From JAHCHG01 sp041394845 (lineage in GTDB: Bacteria > Acidobacteriota > Blastocatellia > Pyrinomonadales > Pyrinomonadaceae), in contig JAWKHL010000001.1 in the NCBI GenBank assembly GCA_041394845.1, positions 1,860,001 to 1,924,000 of the forward strand: a DNA stretch of 64,000 nucleotides, written 5' to 3'. Under the pieces are notes generated by a model. It did no database searches, had not been told where the DNA came from, and saw nothing but the letters and a program-made list of their open reading frames with translations. Shown one piece after another: positions 52,017-61,380 of this stretch. The first letter of the stretch is position 1. Every line of letters begins with the position of its first letter. Made by a program: the position numbers and the translations under genes.

Positions 52017-52895
52017 ATGAAAGTAATCATTTGGCTTATCCTTTGCCTGATTTGGGGTTCAACCTGGTTTTTTATCAAGATCGGCCTTCAGGATCTGCCG
52101 CCGATAAGTTTTGCCGCCACCAGATTTCTGCTCGCTCTGGCGATCCTTTTGGGGATCATATATTTTCAGAAAATCCCCTTTCCAAAGACCGGTCGGGATT
52201 GGCGTTTGCTGGGAATAACGGGTTTTTTACAATTCTCGGTCAATTACAGCCTCGTTTTCTGGAGCGAGCAATATATCACCTCGGGGCTGGCCGCCGTCCT
52301 TCAAGCCACGATCCCGGTTTTCGGTCTGGCTCTGGCCTGGATCCACCTTCCGTCGGAAAAAGTCACGGGTCTAAAAATCTCCGCCCTTCTGTTGGGCTTG
52401 GGCGGCGTGGCGGTGATCTTTTTCGAACAGCTTCAGATCGACAGTCTGATGGCCTTCTGGGGTTCGGTCGGTATCGTTTTGGGAGCCTACGCCGCGGCTC
52501 ACGCTTCGATCCTGACCAAAGCCCTCGGCTCGGAAATGCATCCCGCCAGCCTGGTTTTCGGACAGATGTTTTGCGGGATCCTGCCGATCGTCATCTACTC
52601 TTTGACGGTCGAGGGAAACCCGCTCGGCCATAATTGGTCGTGGCGGGCGATCGGTTCGGTTTTGTATCTGACATTGATCGGAACCATCGCCGCATTTTGG
52701 CTTTATTACTGGCTCTTGAGTAAAATCGAATCTACCAAGGCGATGACCATTGCGTTGGTAACGCCGCTGATAGCCGTGCTGATAGGCGGAATTTTTCTTG
52801 GCGAAAGGCTTCCGCCCCAGACTTTTTTCGGCGGAGCGTTGATTTTGGCGAGCATCGGTCTGATCGTCTTTCGAAGACGTTTGAAAAAAGCTTGA
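52017..52895 (+). CDS. EamA/DMT-family transporter
   Basis: A 292-residue membrane protein with ten helices in two EamA repeats. The first begins WLILCLIWGSTWFFIKIGLQ and the second around MHPASLVFGQMFCGILPIVI. The last helices include TKAMTIALVTPLIAVLIGGI and GALILASIGLIVFRRR, typical of metabolite or drug exporters. The substrate cannot be told. A short inverted repeat (CGGGAA/TTCCCG) lies 20 bp before the ATG and no strong ribosome site is seen. Confidence 0.9.
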   Translation: MKVIIWLILCLIWGSTWFFIKIGLQDLPPISFAATRFLLALAILLGIIYFQKIPFPKTGRDWRLLGITGFLQFSVNYSLVFWSEQYITSGLAAVLQATIPVFGLALAWIHLPSEKVTGLKISALLLGLGGVAVIFFEQLQIDSLMAFWGSVGIVLGAYAAAHASILTKALGSEMHPASLVFGQMFCGILPIVIYSLTVEGNPLGHNWSWRAIGSVLYLTLIGTIAAFWLYYWLLSKIESTKAMTIALVTPLIAVLIGGIFLGERLPPQTFFGGALILASIGLIVFRRRLKKA

Positions 52896-52998
52896 ACCAC
52901 AAAGATACAAAGCTTTCAACAATAAAAAAATGCTCGCCATTTTGGTAAGTCAATTTTTCCGACAGTTTTTTTCTTTGTGTTCCTTTTGTCTTTGTGGT
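52896..52998. repeat. Inverted repeat of ACCACAAAG type between eamA-like gene and aroC
   Basis: ACCACAAAGATACAAAG (52896-52912) is inverted at 52973-52998 as CTTTGTGTTCC...GTCTTTGTGGT. It fills the gap between two genes of the same strand. The unit resembles CACAAAG-type intergenic repeats seen in many bacteria; it may fold as a hairpin. Confidence 0.65.
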
Positions 52999-53009
52999 GA
53001 ATTAAATTT

Positions 53010-54176
53010 ATGAATTTCAAATTTACAACCGCCGGAGAGTCGCACGGCAAAGCCCTGGTTGCCATCGTCGAGGGATTGCCGGCCGGACTCGACATCGACA
53101 TCGAAAAGATCAATTTCGAACTCTGGCGCCGCCAACAGGGTTACGGCCGCGGCGGGCGGATGAAAATCGAAAGCGACCGGGCCGAGATCATGTCCGGCGT
53201 CCGGCACGGGAAAACTCTCGGTTCCCCGATTTCCCTTTTGATCGAAAACCGGGACTTCGTTCATTGGGAGGATATTATGGCGGCGGAACGGGTCGAGGTT
53301 AATCCCAACCGAACGCGGGTGGTCAAACGCCCCCGCCCGGGACACGCCGATCTGGCCGGAGGGCAAAAGTTCGGGGCCAGAGATCTGCGCGATATTCTCG
53401 AAAGAGCCTCGGCCCGGGAAACGGCGGCCCGCGTCGCCTGCGGGGCTTTTGCCAAACAACTTCTGGCTCAATTCGGGACCGAGATCAAAAGCCACGTTGT
53501 CAAGCTCGGTTCCGTCCCGGAAACGCCCCTGATCAGGACCTGGGAAGAAATATCGGCCATTGATCCCGATTCCCCTTTAAGCTGCGCCGATCAGCAGGTG
53601 CAAACCGAGATGATGGCATTAATCGACCGGGCAAAGGATGAGGGCGATACTTTGGGGGGCATCTTTGAGGTGGTGGCCAAAAATGTCGTTACCGGACTCG
53701 GTTCCCACACTTCCTGGTACGAAAAACTCGACGGACGGATCGCTCAGGCATTTATGTCGATCCAGGCGACCAAGGCGGTCGAGATCGGAACCGGAGTCGA
53801 GAATGCTGGGCTTTTCGGGTCGAAAGTTCACGACGAGATCGTTTATGAGGAAAACAGCTTTAAGAGAACCACCAACCGGGCGGGCGGTTTGGAAGGCGGA
53901 ATCACCAACGGCGAAGAACTCCGGGTGCGGGGTTATCTGAAACCGATCTCGACTTTGAAAAAACCTCTTCGCTCGGTCGATATCGACACCAAAAAAGAGG
54001 ATCTGGCCGCTTTCGAACGCTCGGACGTTACGGCCGTTCCCGCCGCCGGAGTGATCGGCGAGGCCATGCTGGCCATCGTTCTGGCCGGTGCGATGCGCGA
54101 AAAATTCGGCGGGGACCATATTCTGGAAATGAGGGAAAACGAGAAAAATTACCGCAAAACCTTGCGAAATTATTGA
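53010..54176 (+). CDS. aroC: Chorismate synthase
   Basis: A 388-residue FMN-dependent enzyme making chorismate from EPSP, the last common step of aromatic synthesis. Signatures include TAGESHGKALVAIVEGLPAG, QQGYGRGGRMKIESD (FMN/substrate contacts), RPRPGHADLAGGQKFGARD and RASARETAARVACGAFAKQL. The C-terminal SDVTAVPAAGVIGEAMLAIV is also typical. The single gene has no other aro neighbour. Confidence 0.97.
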   Translation: MNFKFTTAGESHGKALVAIVEGLPAGLDIDIEKINFELWRRQQGYGRGGRMKIESDRAEIMSGVRHGKTLGSPISLLIENRDFVHWEDIMAAERVEVNPNRTRVVKRPRPGHADLAGGQKFGARDLRDILERASARETAARVACGAFAKQLLAQFGTEIKSHVVKLGSVPETPLIRTWEEISAIDPDSPLSCADQQVQTEMMALIDRAKDEGDTLGGIFEVVAKNVVTGLGSHTSWYEKLDGRIAQAFMSIQATKAVEIGTGVENAGLFGSKVHDEIVYEENSFKRTTNRAGGLEGGITNGEELRVRGYLKPISTLKKPLRSVDIDTKKEDLAAFERSDVTAVPAAGVIGEAMLAIVLAGAMREKFGGDHILEMRENEKNYRKTLRNY

Positions 54177-54235
54177 AATCCTGACTTAATTGAACCGCTT
54201 CAAAAAAACAGAATTGCTTTTTACGGGAGAAATTT

Positions 54236-55333
54236 ATGAAAAAGATTTTTTTGACCTTTTTATTCTCAATCCTCTTCGGCCTGCCGGTTTTCGCCCAGAC
54301 AATCCCCAAACCCACTCTCGATTCGACCGAACCTACTTCGGCTCAGAAACAATTGATCTCCGAGGGCATCCAACTCCGCAAAGAAAAAAGATTTGATGAA
54401 GCGATCGTCAAATACCAGAAGGTGCTGGAGCAGAACGAAAACTGTACGGCCGCCATTTACGAACTTTCACTCGCCTATTACTATGACAAAAAGCTCGAAC
54501 AGGCGTTGGAAGTTTCGTTGGTCGGAGCCAAATACAGATCAAAACTTCTTCCCCTTTTCATCCAGAACATCGGCAATATCACAGATGATCAGGGAAATCC
54601 CCAAAAGGCCGTCGAATTTTACAAACAAGGGATAAAAATTCTGAATGATAATGAAGGGAGTCCGGTTGATCTATCCGTTCTGCATTATAATCTGGGGCTC
54701 ACCTACGCCCGCCAAAAAAGCTACAAGGAATCGCGCGAGGTGTTAAAAAAATCAATCGAATTCGATTTCAGCTATCCCAACCCCAACTACATAATCGCCG
54801 CGGTTTTTGACGCCACCAATTACAAGATTCCGGCACTGTTGGCCGCCGGGCGGTTTATCACTCTGGAAAACAACACCCAGCGCTCCAAAGTCGCCGCCCA
54901 AATTATCACCAAGGTTATGGGCGGAAACGTTCAAAAGGGAGACAAACCCAACTCCATCAAAATTTTTGTAAATTCCGACGCCCCGACCGACGAGGGTGAT
55001 TTCGGGGCGTTGGAATTATTTTTGGGCCTTTCTAAAGTGGGCGCTGAAACTCTTGAAAAAAACAAGAACAAAACCGACGAGGAAAAATTCGTTGGTCAGG
55101 TTCAAAGTTTCGTCAATATTTTTTTGGAAAGGGGCGACAAAAATGTGAAAGACACTTTTGTCGGCAAAAATTACCTGCCCTTTTACCGGGAGATGAAAGC
55201 CAAAGGGTACGTCGAAGCTTTCGCCTACCTGATCTTGCAGGAAACGGGAAACCGAAACGCCGATAAATGGATCGCCGACAATAACAACAGGATCTTTGAT
55301 TTCGTTAACTGGGCGAAAAACTTTCAGATTTGA
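54236..55333 (+). CDS. Exported TPR-repeat protein
   Basis: A 365-residue protein with a signal peptide (IFLTFLFSILFGLPVFAQ) and GGGAGAA 9 bp before the ATG. Residues ~40-190 hold TPR-like helix pairs (EGIQLRKEKRFDEAIVKYQK, AAIYELSLAYYYDKKLEQAL, VLHYNLGLTYARQKSYKESR). The C-terminal half is alpha-helical without a known motif. Such proteins usually serve as periplasmic scaffolds. Convergent with purD 44 bp away; no partner gene is evident. Confidence 0.85.
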   Translation: MKKIFLTFLFSILFGLPVFAQTIPKPTLDSTEPTSAQKQLISEGIQLRKEKRFDEAIVKYQKVLEQNENCTAAIYELSLAYYYDKKLEQALEVSLVGAKYRSKLLPLFIQNIGNITDDQGNPQKAVEFYKQGIKILNDNEGSPVDLSVLHYNLGLTYARQKSYKESREVLKKSIEFDFSYPNPNYIIAAVFDATNYKIPALLAAGRFITLENNTQRSKVAAQIITKVMGGNVQKGDKPNSIKIFVNSDAPTDEGDFGALELFLGLSKVGAETLEKNKNKTDEEKFVGQVQSFVNIFLERGDKNVKDTFVGKNYLPFYREMKAKGYVEAFAYLILQETGNRNADKWIADNNNRIFDFVNWAKNFQI

Positions 55334-55377
55334 GCGGTTACAATTTTTTGAAAGATTGATGGCGCCGGGGCGTTTGC

Positions 55378-56649
55378 TTATTTTCCGATGTCCCGGCGAT
55401 ATTGCATCCCCTCCCAATCGATCTCATTAACGGCTTTATAAGCGCGGTGGATGGCTCCGTTTAAATTTCTTGCCGTGGCAGTAACGGCCAGCACCCGTCC
55501 GCCGGCCGTGATAAATTCACCTTCACTGTTTTTTTCGGTCCCGGCGTGAAACACGACCACCTCCTCTTGAGTCAGGACGGCATCGAGTCCCCGGATGGGA
55601 TCGCCCGTTTGGGCTTTTCCCGGATAGCCTCTTGAGGCCAGAACGACCGTGGTTGAGCTTCCTTCCTTCCAATTAAAAGTCACCTGATTGAGTTTTCCTT
55701 CGATGATTGCCCGGCAAACTTCGACAAAATCATTTTCGAGCCTGACCAGAATGGCCTGAGTTTCCGGGTCCCCGAAACGAACGTTGTATTCCAACACCTT
55801 CGCCCCCTCTTCGGTCATCATCAATCCGAGAAAAAGAATTCCCCGGTACGGAAACCCTTCTCGTTCAGCCCCATCAAGAGTCGGTCGAATTATTTTTTCG
55901 ACTATCTCGGAGGTTTGCTCCGGCGAAAGGAGTCCGGCGTCGGTGATCACTCCCATTCCGCCCGTATTGGCTCCGGTATCATTTTCACCGATTCGCTTGT
56001 GATCTCGGGCCGGGGGCATCAATGCAAAATTTTTTCCGTCAGCGAAAAGGATCAACGAAACTTCACGGCCGACCAGACATTCTTCGAGCACGATCTTTTG
56101 CGTTGCTTCGGCGCCAACCAGATTTTCCAGCCCGTCAATGGCTTCTTCGGCTTCCCCTCGGTTTCGGGCGACAACCACCCCCTTGCCCGCCGCCAATCCG
56201 TCGGCCTTTACCACAACCGGTGTTTCCCGGTCACCGAAAAAACCGCTGGTCAGGATTTCCTTGGCCTCGCCGGTCGAATTGGCCGTTTTGTATTTGGCGG
56301 TGGGAATCGAATGCCGGGCCATAAAATCCTTGGCAAATGATTTGCTTGCTTCAAGTTCAGCCGCCTTTTGCGAAGGTCCGACGATCGGCAACCCCCGGCT
56401 CTCGAATTCGTCGACCACACCCAGAGCAAGGGAGGTTTCTCCGCCGGCAAAAGTCAGATCAATTTCATTGGCTTCGGCAAAATCCGCCAGTTTTTTTATC
56501 TCATCGGGTTTGATATCGACCAAACCGGCTATCTCACCGATTCCGGCGTTTCCGTTGGCGCAAAATATTTCGGAAACCGATTCGCTTCGCTTAAAAGTCC
56601 AACATAGAGCGTGTTCTCTCCCGCCCGAACCGATCACTAAAATTTTCAT
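55378..56649 (-). CDS. purD: Phosphoribosylamine-glycine ligase (GARS)
   Basis: A 423-residue ATP-grasp enzyme, second step of purine synthesis. The N-terminal domain start MKILVIGSGGREHALCWTFK, the ATP-grasp stretch VVVKADGLAAGKGVVVARNR and ALMPPARDHKRIGENDTGAN (GARS signature with TGGMGV next) are intact, as is VLEYNVRFGDPETQAIL. Length is typical. It is monocistronic; a 288-bp divergent gap separates it from the zinc-ribbon gene. Confidence 0.97.
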   Translation of the reverse strand: MKILVIGSGGREHALCWTFKRSESVSEIFCANGNAGIGEIAGLVDIKPDEIKKLADFAEANEIDLTFAGGETSLALGVVDEFESRGLPIVGPSQKAAELEASKSFAKDFMARHSIPTAKYKTANSTGEAKEILTSGFFGDRETPVVVKADGLAAGKGVVVARNRGEAEEAIDGLENLVGAEATQKIVLEECLVGREVSLILFADGKNFALMPPARDHKRIGENDTGANTGGMGVITDAGLLSPEQTSEIVEKIIRPTLDGAEREGFPYRGILFLGLMMTEEGAKVLEYNVRFGDPETQAILVRLENDFVEVCRAIIEGKLNQVTFNWKEGSSTTVVLASRGYPGKAQTGDPIRGLDAVLTQEEVVVFHAGTEKNSEGEFITAGGRVLAVTATARNLNGAIHRAYKAVNEIDWEGMQYRRDIGK

Positions 56650-56689
56650 AGGTTTGCTTTTTTGTTGGAGTAAAATATCGTTATAAAAC

Positions 56690-56716
56690 TTGACACAAAG
56701 AATTGTTAGTTATACT
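56690..56716 (+). promoter_or_regulatory. Possible promoter in the purD divergent gap
   Basis: TTGACA (56690-56695) and TATACT (56711-56716) are strong boxes but only 15 bp apart. A second candidate -10, TATAAT at 56849-56854, lies closer to the zinc-ribbon gene with a weak -35. No purine riboswitch is apparent for purD. Confidence 0.35.
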
Positions 56717-56937
56717 TTCAAAGGGCATAATCGAAACAGAATTTTCTGTAATTTGAAAGATTTTCGACTCCCATACTTAAAATTTACTACAAAAATTTTT
56801 ATTTACCGAATTGCCCTCGAAAAATATGCGAAAAGCCAAATGACTCATGTATAATTTACTTAAATTCTTTCTCGTAAATTATTTCGAAAACCTTTTGGCC
56901 AAAACACACTCATAATGGGAAGGAGCCAGCATCTGCC

Positions 56938-57333
56938 ATGGGTGAACTAAAAAAACTTTCAGATTTCAACCGGGAAACCTTTTCGGATGAACAATCGGAG
57001 TTCGAGGATAAAGATATTTTATGCGTCGATTGCGGGAAAACCTTCGTCTGGACCGAAGGCGAACAAATCTTTTTCAGAGATAAAGGACTAAGGAACGCCC
57101 CCAAAAGATGTAAGCCCTGTAAACAGGCCAAAAACGAAAGACTAGCCGCCATCAATGCGGCTCAGGCGGCGGGTATCAAACAACGGATCGAAGTGGCCGT
57201 AACATGTGCCCGGTGCAAAGCGCAAACAACCGTTCCATTTTACCCTTCACAAGGCCGTCCCGTTTACTGCCGTTCATGTTTTTTGGAAATGAATCCCTCG
57301 CTTTTGAACGGAAGCAGTTCCGAGGACGAGTAA
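56938..57333 (+). CDS. Double zinc-ribbon protein (CxxC...CxxC family)
   Basis: A 131-residue protein with two zinc ribbons. The first is CVDCGKTFVWTEGEQIFF with RCKPCKQAK (about residues 30-65). The second is CARCKAQTTVPF with YCRSCF (about residues 84-118). This architecture is frequent in uncharacterised bacterial proteins, often called zinc-ribbon-domain-containing. No catalytic residues are seen; nucleic-acid or protein binding is likely. GGGAAGGAG precedes the ATG. It converges on the transporter gene, 18 bp apart. Confidence 0.85.
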   Translation: MGELKKLSDFNRETFSDEQSEFEDKDILCVDCGKTFVWTEGEQIFFRDKGLRNAPKRCKPCKQAKNERLAAINAAQAAGIKQRIEVAVTCARCKAQTTVPFYPSQGRPVYCRSCFLEMNPSLLNGSSSEDE

Positions 57334-57350
57334 AACATCTCGGCTCAAAC

Positions 57351-59348
57351 TTATCCCCCAACGTGAACGCTCGGCCGGAGTTCCGGGTCCTGTTCAGCCT
57401 GCCTTAATATTTCGCGGGTGACCGGAGCCGTATCGCCTTCGCCGAATAACAGATATCTGATCAAATAGGCGATCGGATTGCCCTCGCTCCAGCCGAAATA
57501 AACGTGCGGGATTTTTCCGGTTTCGTCCCTAAGCCGCAAAAGCAAAGCGGCTATTGCATTGGGAACGGCCGGAGCCTCGGTGCGCAAAATCTTATAACCA
57601 TCGATGTCCACTCCGCGGATCTTTAATTTTCCCTTAAAATCAGAAGCATCGCCCAGATCGATTTCGTAAAAAAGGATCGGATCGCTGGAAGGGATGTGAT
57701 TATCGGTTCGTTTCTCGTGTTCTTTGAAACGATACTCGGCGACGTCCCCCGTTTCCCGCCGATTGGTTACAATCCGAATTTCCCCTTCGGCCAGTTCGTC
57801 AATAAATTGCCGGGCCGTTTCATCAAGTTCGATCTTTTCGATCCGAACCTCGGTCGAGCGCATCGCCCTGGAAATAAATGAAGTGACGACGATTCCAAGA
57901 ATAAAGAGCGAAGCAATCTGCAAACCGCTTGGTTGTTCAACGATATTGACCAGCGTCGTATAGAAAAAAACCAGCGTGATTATTAAAAATCCGAGCCATT
58001 TCTTTTCGCCGTTTTTCCAAGCGGAGATCGTAACGGCAACGGCGGCCGAAGCCATCAGGAACAAAACTCCCGTGGCATAGGCTCCGCCTTGAGCATCGAC
58101 GTCCGCACTGAACAAAAAAGTAACCAAAGCCGCTATGGCGGTAAAAACCAAAACCAACGGCCGGGTGGCCTTGGCCCAGTCCGGAGCCATTCCGTAACGG
58201 GGCAAATATCTGGGAACGATGTTCAACAACCCGGCCATGGCCGAAGCGCCGGCAAACCACAAAATGGTGATGGTGCTGATGTCGTAAACGGTTCCGAGCC
58301 CGTCCCCCAAAAACTCGTGTGCCAAATAGGAAAGGGCCCGTCCGTTGGCTTCACCGCCGATCTGAAACTTTTCCTCCGGTATCAGCATTGTCGTAACGAT
58401 ACTACTGCCGATCAGCATTACGCTCATGATCATGGCCGCTCCGCTGAGGAGTTTTTTTCCGTTTCGAATACGTCCTTCGATATGCTGTTCGGCGGCCGGC
58501 GTCAAACTGGTTTCCGGCAATTTGGAAACGTGGATCGAGGCTTCATCTGCCTTCGATAGTTCCACATCGCTTTTGATAAGCGGCATTACAACAACGCCGG
58601 TTTCAAAGCCGGAAAGGCCCAGAGCAAGTTTTGGAAAAAGAATTAGGGAACCGAGGATGATTGCCAAAATGCTTCCGTTGATATCCGGGCGCTCCCAGAC
58701 ATTTTGGCTCCAGAGGGTAAAGGTCTCGGGTTGAACGAACAGAATTTGATAAATCCCCAACCCGATCACAAAGACGTTTATGAACAAATAAACCGATACG
58801 ATGATAACGGCCAATCCGATCGCCTCTTTAAATCCCTTTAGAAAAACGGCACCGAGAAAAGCCACCAAAATCAACGTTACAATGATCTTATGATTCAAAA
58901 ACGGAAGGTGGTTTTCGACAAATGGATTTTCGATGATATGGGCTGTGGCATCAGCGGCCGAAAGGGTGATTGTGATAATAAAACTTGTGGCCACGAATCC
59001 GAGCAGGGCAAGTACGAACATCTTGCCCTTCCAACGGGAAAGCAAGTGCTCCAACATTGAGATCGATCCGTCGCCGTGAGGGCTTTCCTCAGCCACCCGC
59101 TTGTACATCGGAAGGGCTCCGAAAAGCGTCAGAAACACTAGAACACAGGTGGCAAAAGGGGACAAAACTCCGGCCGCCAAAAAGGCAATTCCCGGTTGAT
59201 AACCGAGGGTCGAAAAATAATCAACCCCCGTCAAACACATAACTTTCCACCAGGCGTGTTGCTCGTGCCTTCCCTCCGGTTCGTGAGGTCCTTCAACCTC
59301 CTTTACCCCTTTGAGCAACCATTTTTTTAACCAACTGTCTCTTTTCAT
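57351..59348 (-). CDS. APC-superfamily transporter, KUP/KimA-like
   Basis: A 665-residue protein with about 12 helices in residues ~40-520 and a ~140-residue soluble C-terminal domain. The first helix region VDYFSTLGYQPGIAFLAAGV and SPHGDGSISMLEHLLSRW fit the APC superfamily near K+ importers KimA/Kup, but amino-acid transport cannot be excluded. The C-terminal part (LPETSL linker earlier, then NAIAALLLRLRDETGKIPHV) could be a UspA-like regulatory domain. ATG 59348 has GAAGGG upstream; a TTG six codons earlier is less likely. A three-hairpin element lies upstream. Confidence 0.75.
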   Translation of the reverse strand: MKRDSWLKKWLLKGVKEVEGPHEPEGRHEQHAWWKVMCLTGVDYFSTLGYQPGIAFLAAGVLSPFATCVLVFLTLFGALPMYKRVAEESPHGDGSISMLEHLLSRWKGKMFVLALLGFVATSFIITITLSAADATAHIIENPFVENHLPFLNHKIIVTLILVAFLGAVFLKGFKEAIGLAVIIVSVYLFINVFVIGLGIYQILFVQPETFTLWSQNVWERPDINGSILAIILGSLILFPKLALGLSGFETGVVVMPLIKSDVELSKADEASIHVSKLPETSLTPAAEQHIEGRIRNGKKLLSGAAMIMSVMLIGSSIVTTMLIPEEKFQIGGEANGRALSYLAHEFLGDGLGTVYDISTITILWFAGASAMAGLLNIVPRYLPRYGMAPDWAKATRPLVLVFTAIAALVTFLFSADVDAQGGAYATGVLFLMASAAVAVTISAWKNGEKKWLGFLIITLVFFYTTLVNIVEQPSGLQIASLFILGIVVTSFISRAMRSTEVRIEKIELDETARQFIDELAEGEIRIVTNRRETGDVAEYRFKEHEKRTDNHIPSSDPILFYEIDLGDASDFKGKLKIRGVDIDGYKILRTEAPAVPNAIAALLLRLRDETGKIPHVYFGWSEGNPIAYLIRYLLFGEGDTAPVTREILRQAEQDPELRPSVHVGG

Positions 59349-59707
59349 CAGGAATTTTCCCTTCAAATAATTAAAGACCGCCAGATGGTTGAAAAAACAT
59401 CTGCGGTCAAAAAATGAAAGTACTCAGAATTTTATTTTTTTCCGACACAAAATCGGGATCAACACACTCCTTTGTAAACAAGCCTAAAGTGCAAATTTTA
59501 CGCTAATTTGTTCTCAGGTCAAGCGAAGGGGAGAAATCAGAAAAAAAGAAATCGGTTTTAAAAATATAAAAGGACGACGTCTCCCACACCGTCGTCCCTA
59601 GGTCACAAGTCCTCACCCCTCGTGACCATAATGTTCACCGGGGAGGTGAACATCTATAGATTATGCACACCTGATTGACAAAATGCAACCCCTAAATTAA
59701 TTTTTTT
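59349..59707 (-). other. 359-bp gap with three-hairpin element upstream of the transporter gene
   Basis: Apart from the structured element at 59572-59653, the gap holds AT-rich sequence. No open frame is convincing. It separates the metalloprotease gene from the transporter gene on the same strand, so it can be a 3'-UTR, a leader or a separate small RNA locus. Confidence 0.55.
59572..59653 (-). ncRNA. Three-hairpin element ending in a terminator (candidate sRNA or 3'-UTR structure)
   Basis: On the minus strand three GC-rich hairpins follow each other. H1: ATGTTCACC/GGTGAACAT, loop TCCCC (59631-59653). H2: GGTCACGAG/CTTGTGACC, loop GGGTGAGGA (59601-59627). H3: GGACGACG/CGTCGTCC, loop GTGTGGGAGA (59572-59597), followed by TTTTATATTT, an intrinsic terminator. 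Loop H1 can pair with GGGAG of loop H3. A promoter-like TTGTCA-N17-TATAGA (59676-59681, 59653-59658) lies upstream, but its start would fall inside H1, so H1 may instead be an operator. I do not recognise it as a known riboswitch. Confidence 0.55.
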
Positions 59708-61045
59708 TTAATCATTTGGATTATTCAAAAAACTGCTCCAGGGATTTAAGTAGTTTTCTACAGTTACACTTCCGAAGGAAATATCGCTGTCATTCCGCTT
59801 TTTCTTTACAAAAAAACTATATTCCCCCAAAGGAGTGGCGGGACTAAGTTTTATCTCACAACTAATAACCGAAATTCCCCTTCCGTAATCATGTTTTACG
59901 ATACTTTTGGGATTGACATTGATGTATGGGGAATAAAAACCGATCTGAAAATCATCACCCTCCAGATTCTTTCCGCCCAGATAAATGACATATGATTTTC
60001 CGGCATTGACCGGAACGGCAAGTTCGGAAAGCTGGCCGTTAAACCCGATGTATTGGAGCTGGAAATTCTTAAAATAGTTTTCCAAAGTTGCGGAAAATTC
60101 CGTTTTTCGTCCCTTGCCGATCTCAATCTCACCGATTTCCTGAGCCGAAAAAGTTTCCTGGGAATTTTCCCGGCCGGGATCCTTGGCATAAACAATATAT
60201 TCCCCTGATGGCAACCCACCGATCCTGAATCTCCCTTGAGGATCAGTTTGAACCCCGGCTATTACCCGTCTTTCCTCGATCTCTTCTAACCAGACGTCAA
60301 AACCCTCAGCGGGATTCTCATCCGGCAGGGAAAGAGAGCCCGAAACTGTTCCGCAACAATTTTCGGCATCTTTTCCAGGCCCGTATAAAGAGCGGACTCC
60401 GGCAATATCATCCTCGGCCAGAGTTCGGGCCGAAAAGCCCGGCAAATTATAGACACCGTTCCGCCCCTGACTGGTCTGCATCGTCGCCCCCAGAACGGAA
60501 GAGTGTTCTAAACCAAGAAGATGGCCCACTTCGTGAGTTAGAGTCGCTTCCAAATCAAAAGTTCCGACAGAACCGTCGGTGGAAAACTGCTGATACGGAT
60601 TTAGGACAATATCGGCTTCGGTAATGTAGCCTTTGTTGTTGAAAAAAACTCTGGTTCTGGCTGAAACTTCAGTAGCTTCATTGCCGAACAAAACCAGATT
60701 TTCGGATGTTTGGGCGATGGTTATCAAACTGATCCCATCGCCCGACTTTCCCGAGGGGCTAACCGATAGTTTGTCGGTCGGCACCTCCACAAACTTAATG
60801 TTTGCAACGCTCTCCCAAGTCTCCAGGCTTCGGCGAATGGCTCCCAAAACATCACTGTCCGGCCTGATATTCAGATTTTGTTTGAATAACGAACTGGAAA
60901 TGGCGATTGGTATCGTATTATTTTTCCACCTCAAAGGGACCGTCTTGGCCTCATCGGCAAATTGCGGAGAATATCCGATCGCCGAAAAGGTAAAGCTGAA
61001 CCAAACGAGCAAAACGGAAAAAATTTTTGGAAGTTTAAAATTCAA
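59708..61045 (-). CDS. Exported matrixin-like zinc metalloprotease
   Basis: A 445-residue protein with a signal peptide (KIFSVLLVWFSFTFSAIG). The metzincin zinc site HEVGHLLGLEHS lies near residues 170-181 and ATMQ right after fits the Met-turn of M10 proteases. ADIVLNPYQQF just before it is the usual Ca/Zn strand. A CarboxypepD_reg-like domain follows (SGSLSLPDENPAEGFDVWLE, LPSGEYIVYA), and then an Ig-like C-terminal region. Start TTG 61045 is preferred to TTG 61051 because AGGA lies 6 bp before it. It is likely secreted. Confidence 0.85.
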   Translation of the reverse strand: MNFKLPKIFSVLLVWFSFTFSAIGYSPQFADEAKTVPLRWKNNTIPIAISSSLFKQNLNIRPDSDVLGAIRRSLETWESVANIKFVEVPTDKLSVSPSGKSGDGISLITIAQTSENLVLFGNEATEVSARTRVFFNNKGYITEADIVLNPYQQFSTDGSVGTFDLEATLTHEVGHLLGLEHSSVLGATMQTSQGRNGVYNLPGFSARTLAEDDIAGVRSLYGPGKDAENCCGTVSGSLSLPDENPAEGFDVWLEEIEERRVIAGVQTDPQGRFRIGGLPSGEYIVYAKDPGRENSQETFSAQEIGEIEIGKGRKTEFSATLENYFKNFQLQYIGFNGQLSELAVPVNAGKSYVIYLGGKNLEGDDFQIGFYSPYINVNPKSIVKHDYGRGISVISCEIKLSPATPLGEYSFFVKKKRNDSDISFGSVTVENYLNPWSSFLNNPND

Positions 61046-61053
61046 AACCAATC

Positions 61054-61275
61054 CTATTCTTTATTTGCCGCAAAATCCTCAACGTTTTCCCGTCCGACGC
61101 TTTCCAGATCGGAATAACCGACGATTACCAACAAAACCACTAAAGCCAGTGTCATTAGCACGTAAAGAACTGAAATTAATTCGAAATAAATTAGTGTTCC
61201 GATTATTACTGCGACCGCCAAAACCCAAAAAAGCGCATTGGTTCGGCGACTAAATCTACCTTGTTTTTCTGACAT
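61054..61275 (-). CDS. Small two-helix membrane protein
   Basis: A 73-residue protein with two hydrophobic stretches (ALFWVLAVAVIIGTLIYFEL and ISVLYVLMTLALVVLLVIVG) between charged ends. It starts at ATG 61275 and ends 8 bp before the protease start, so it is probably co-transcribed. No family is recognised. It might help the secreted protease to the membrane, but this is only a position-based guess. Confidence 0.7.
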   Translation of the reverse strand: MSEKQGRFSRRTNALFWVLAVAVIIGTLIYFELISVLYVLMTLALVVLLVIVGYSDLESVGRENVEDFAANKE

Positions 61276-61380
61276 ATTTTTTTACTTTATTCTCGTAAAA
61301 CCGAGAAGGTCGTTGTTTATTGATAGCAAATTTTTTATTTTCGGACAACAAAAATCTTGATTTTTTCACAAAATCGACTT

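Noticed and set aside
59572..59653. c-di-AMP (ydaO/yuaA) riboswitch before a K+-type transporter
   Set aside because: The position invites it, but the conserved core segments of ydaO that I know are not visible, and the last hairpin with its U-tract looks like a terminator.
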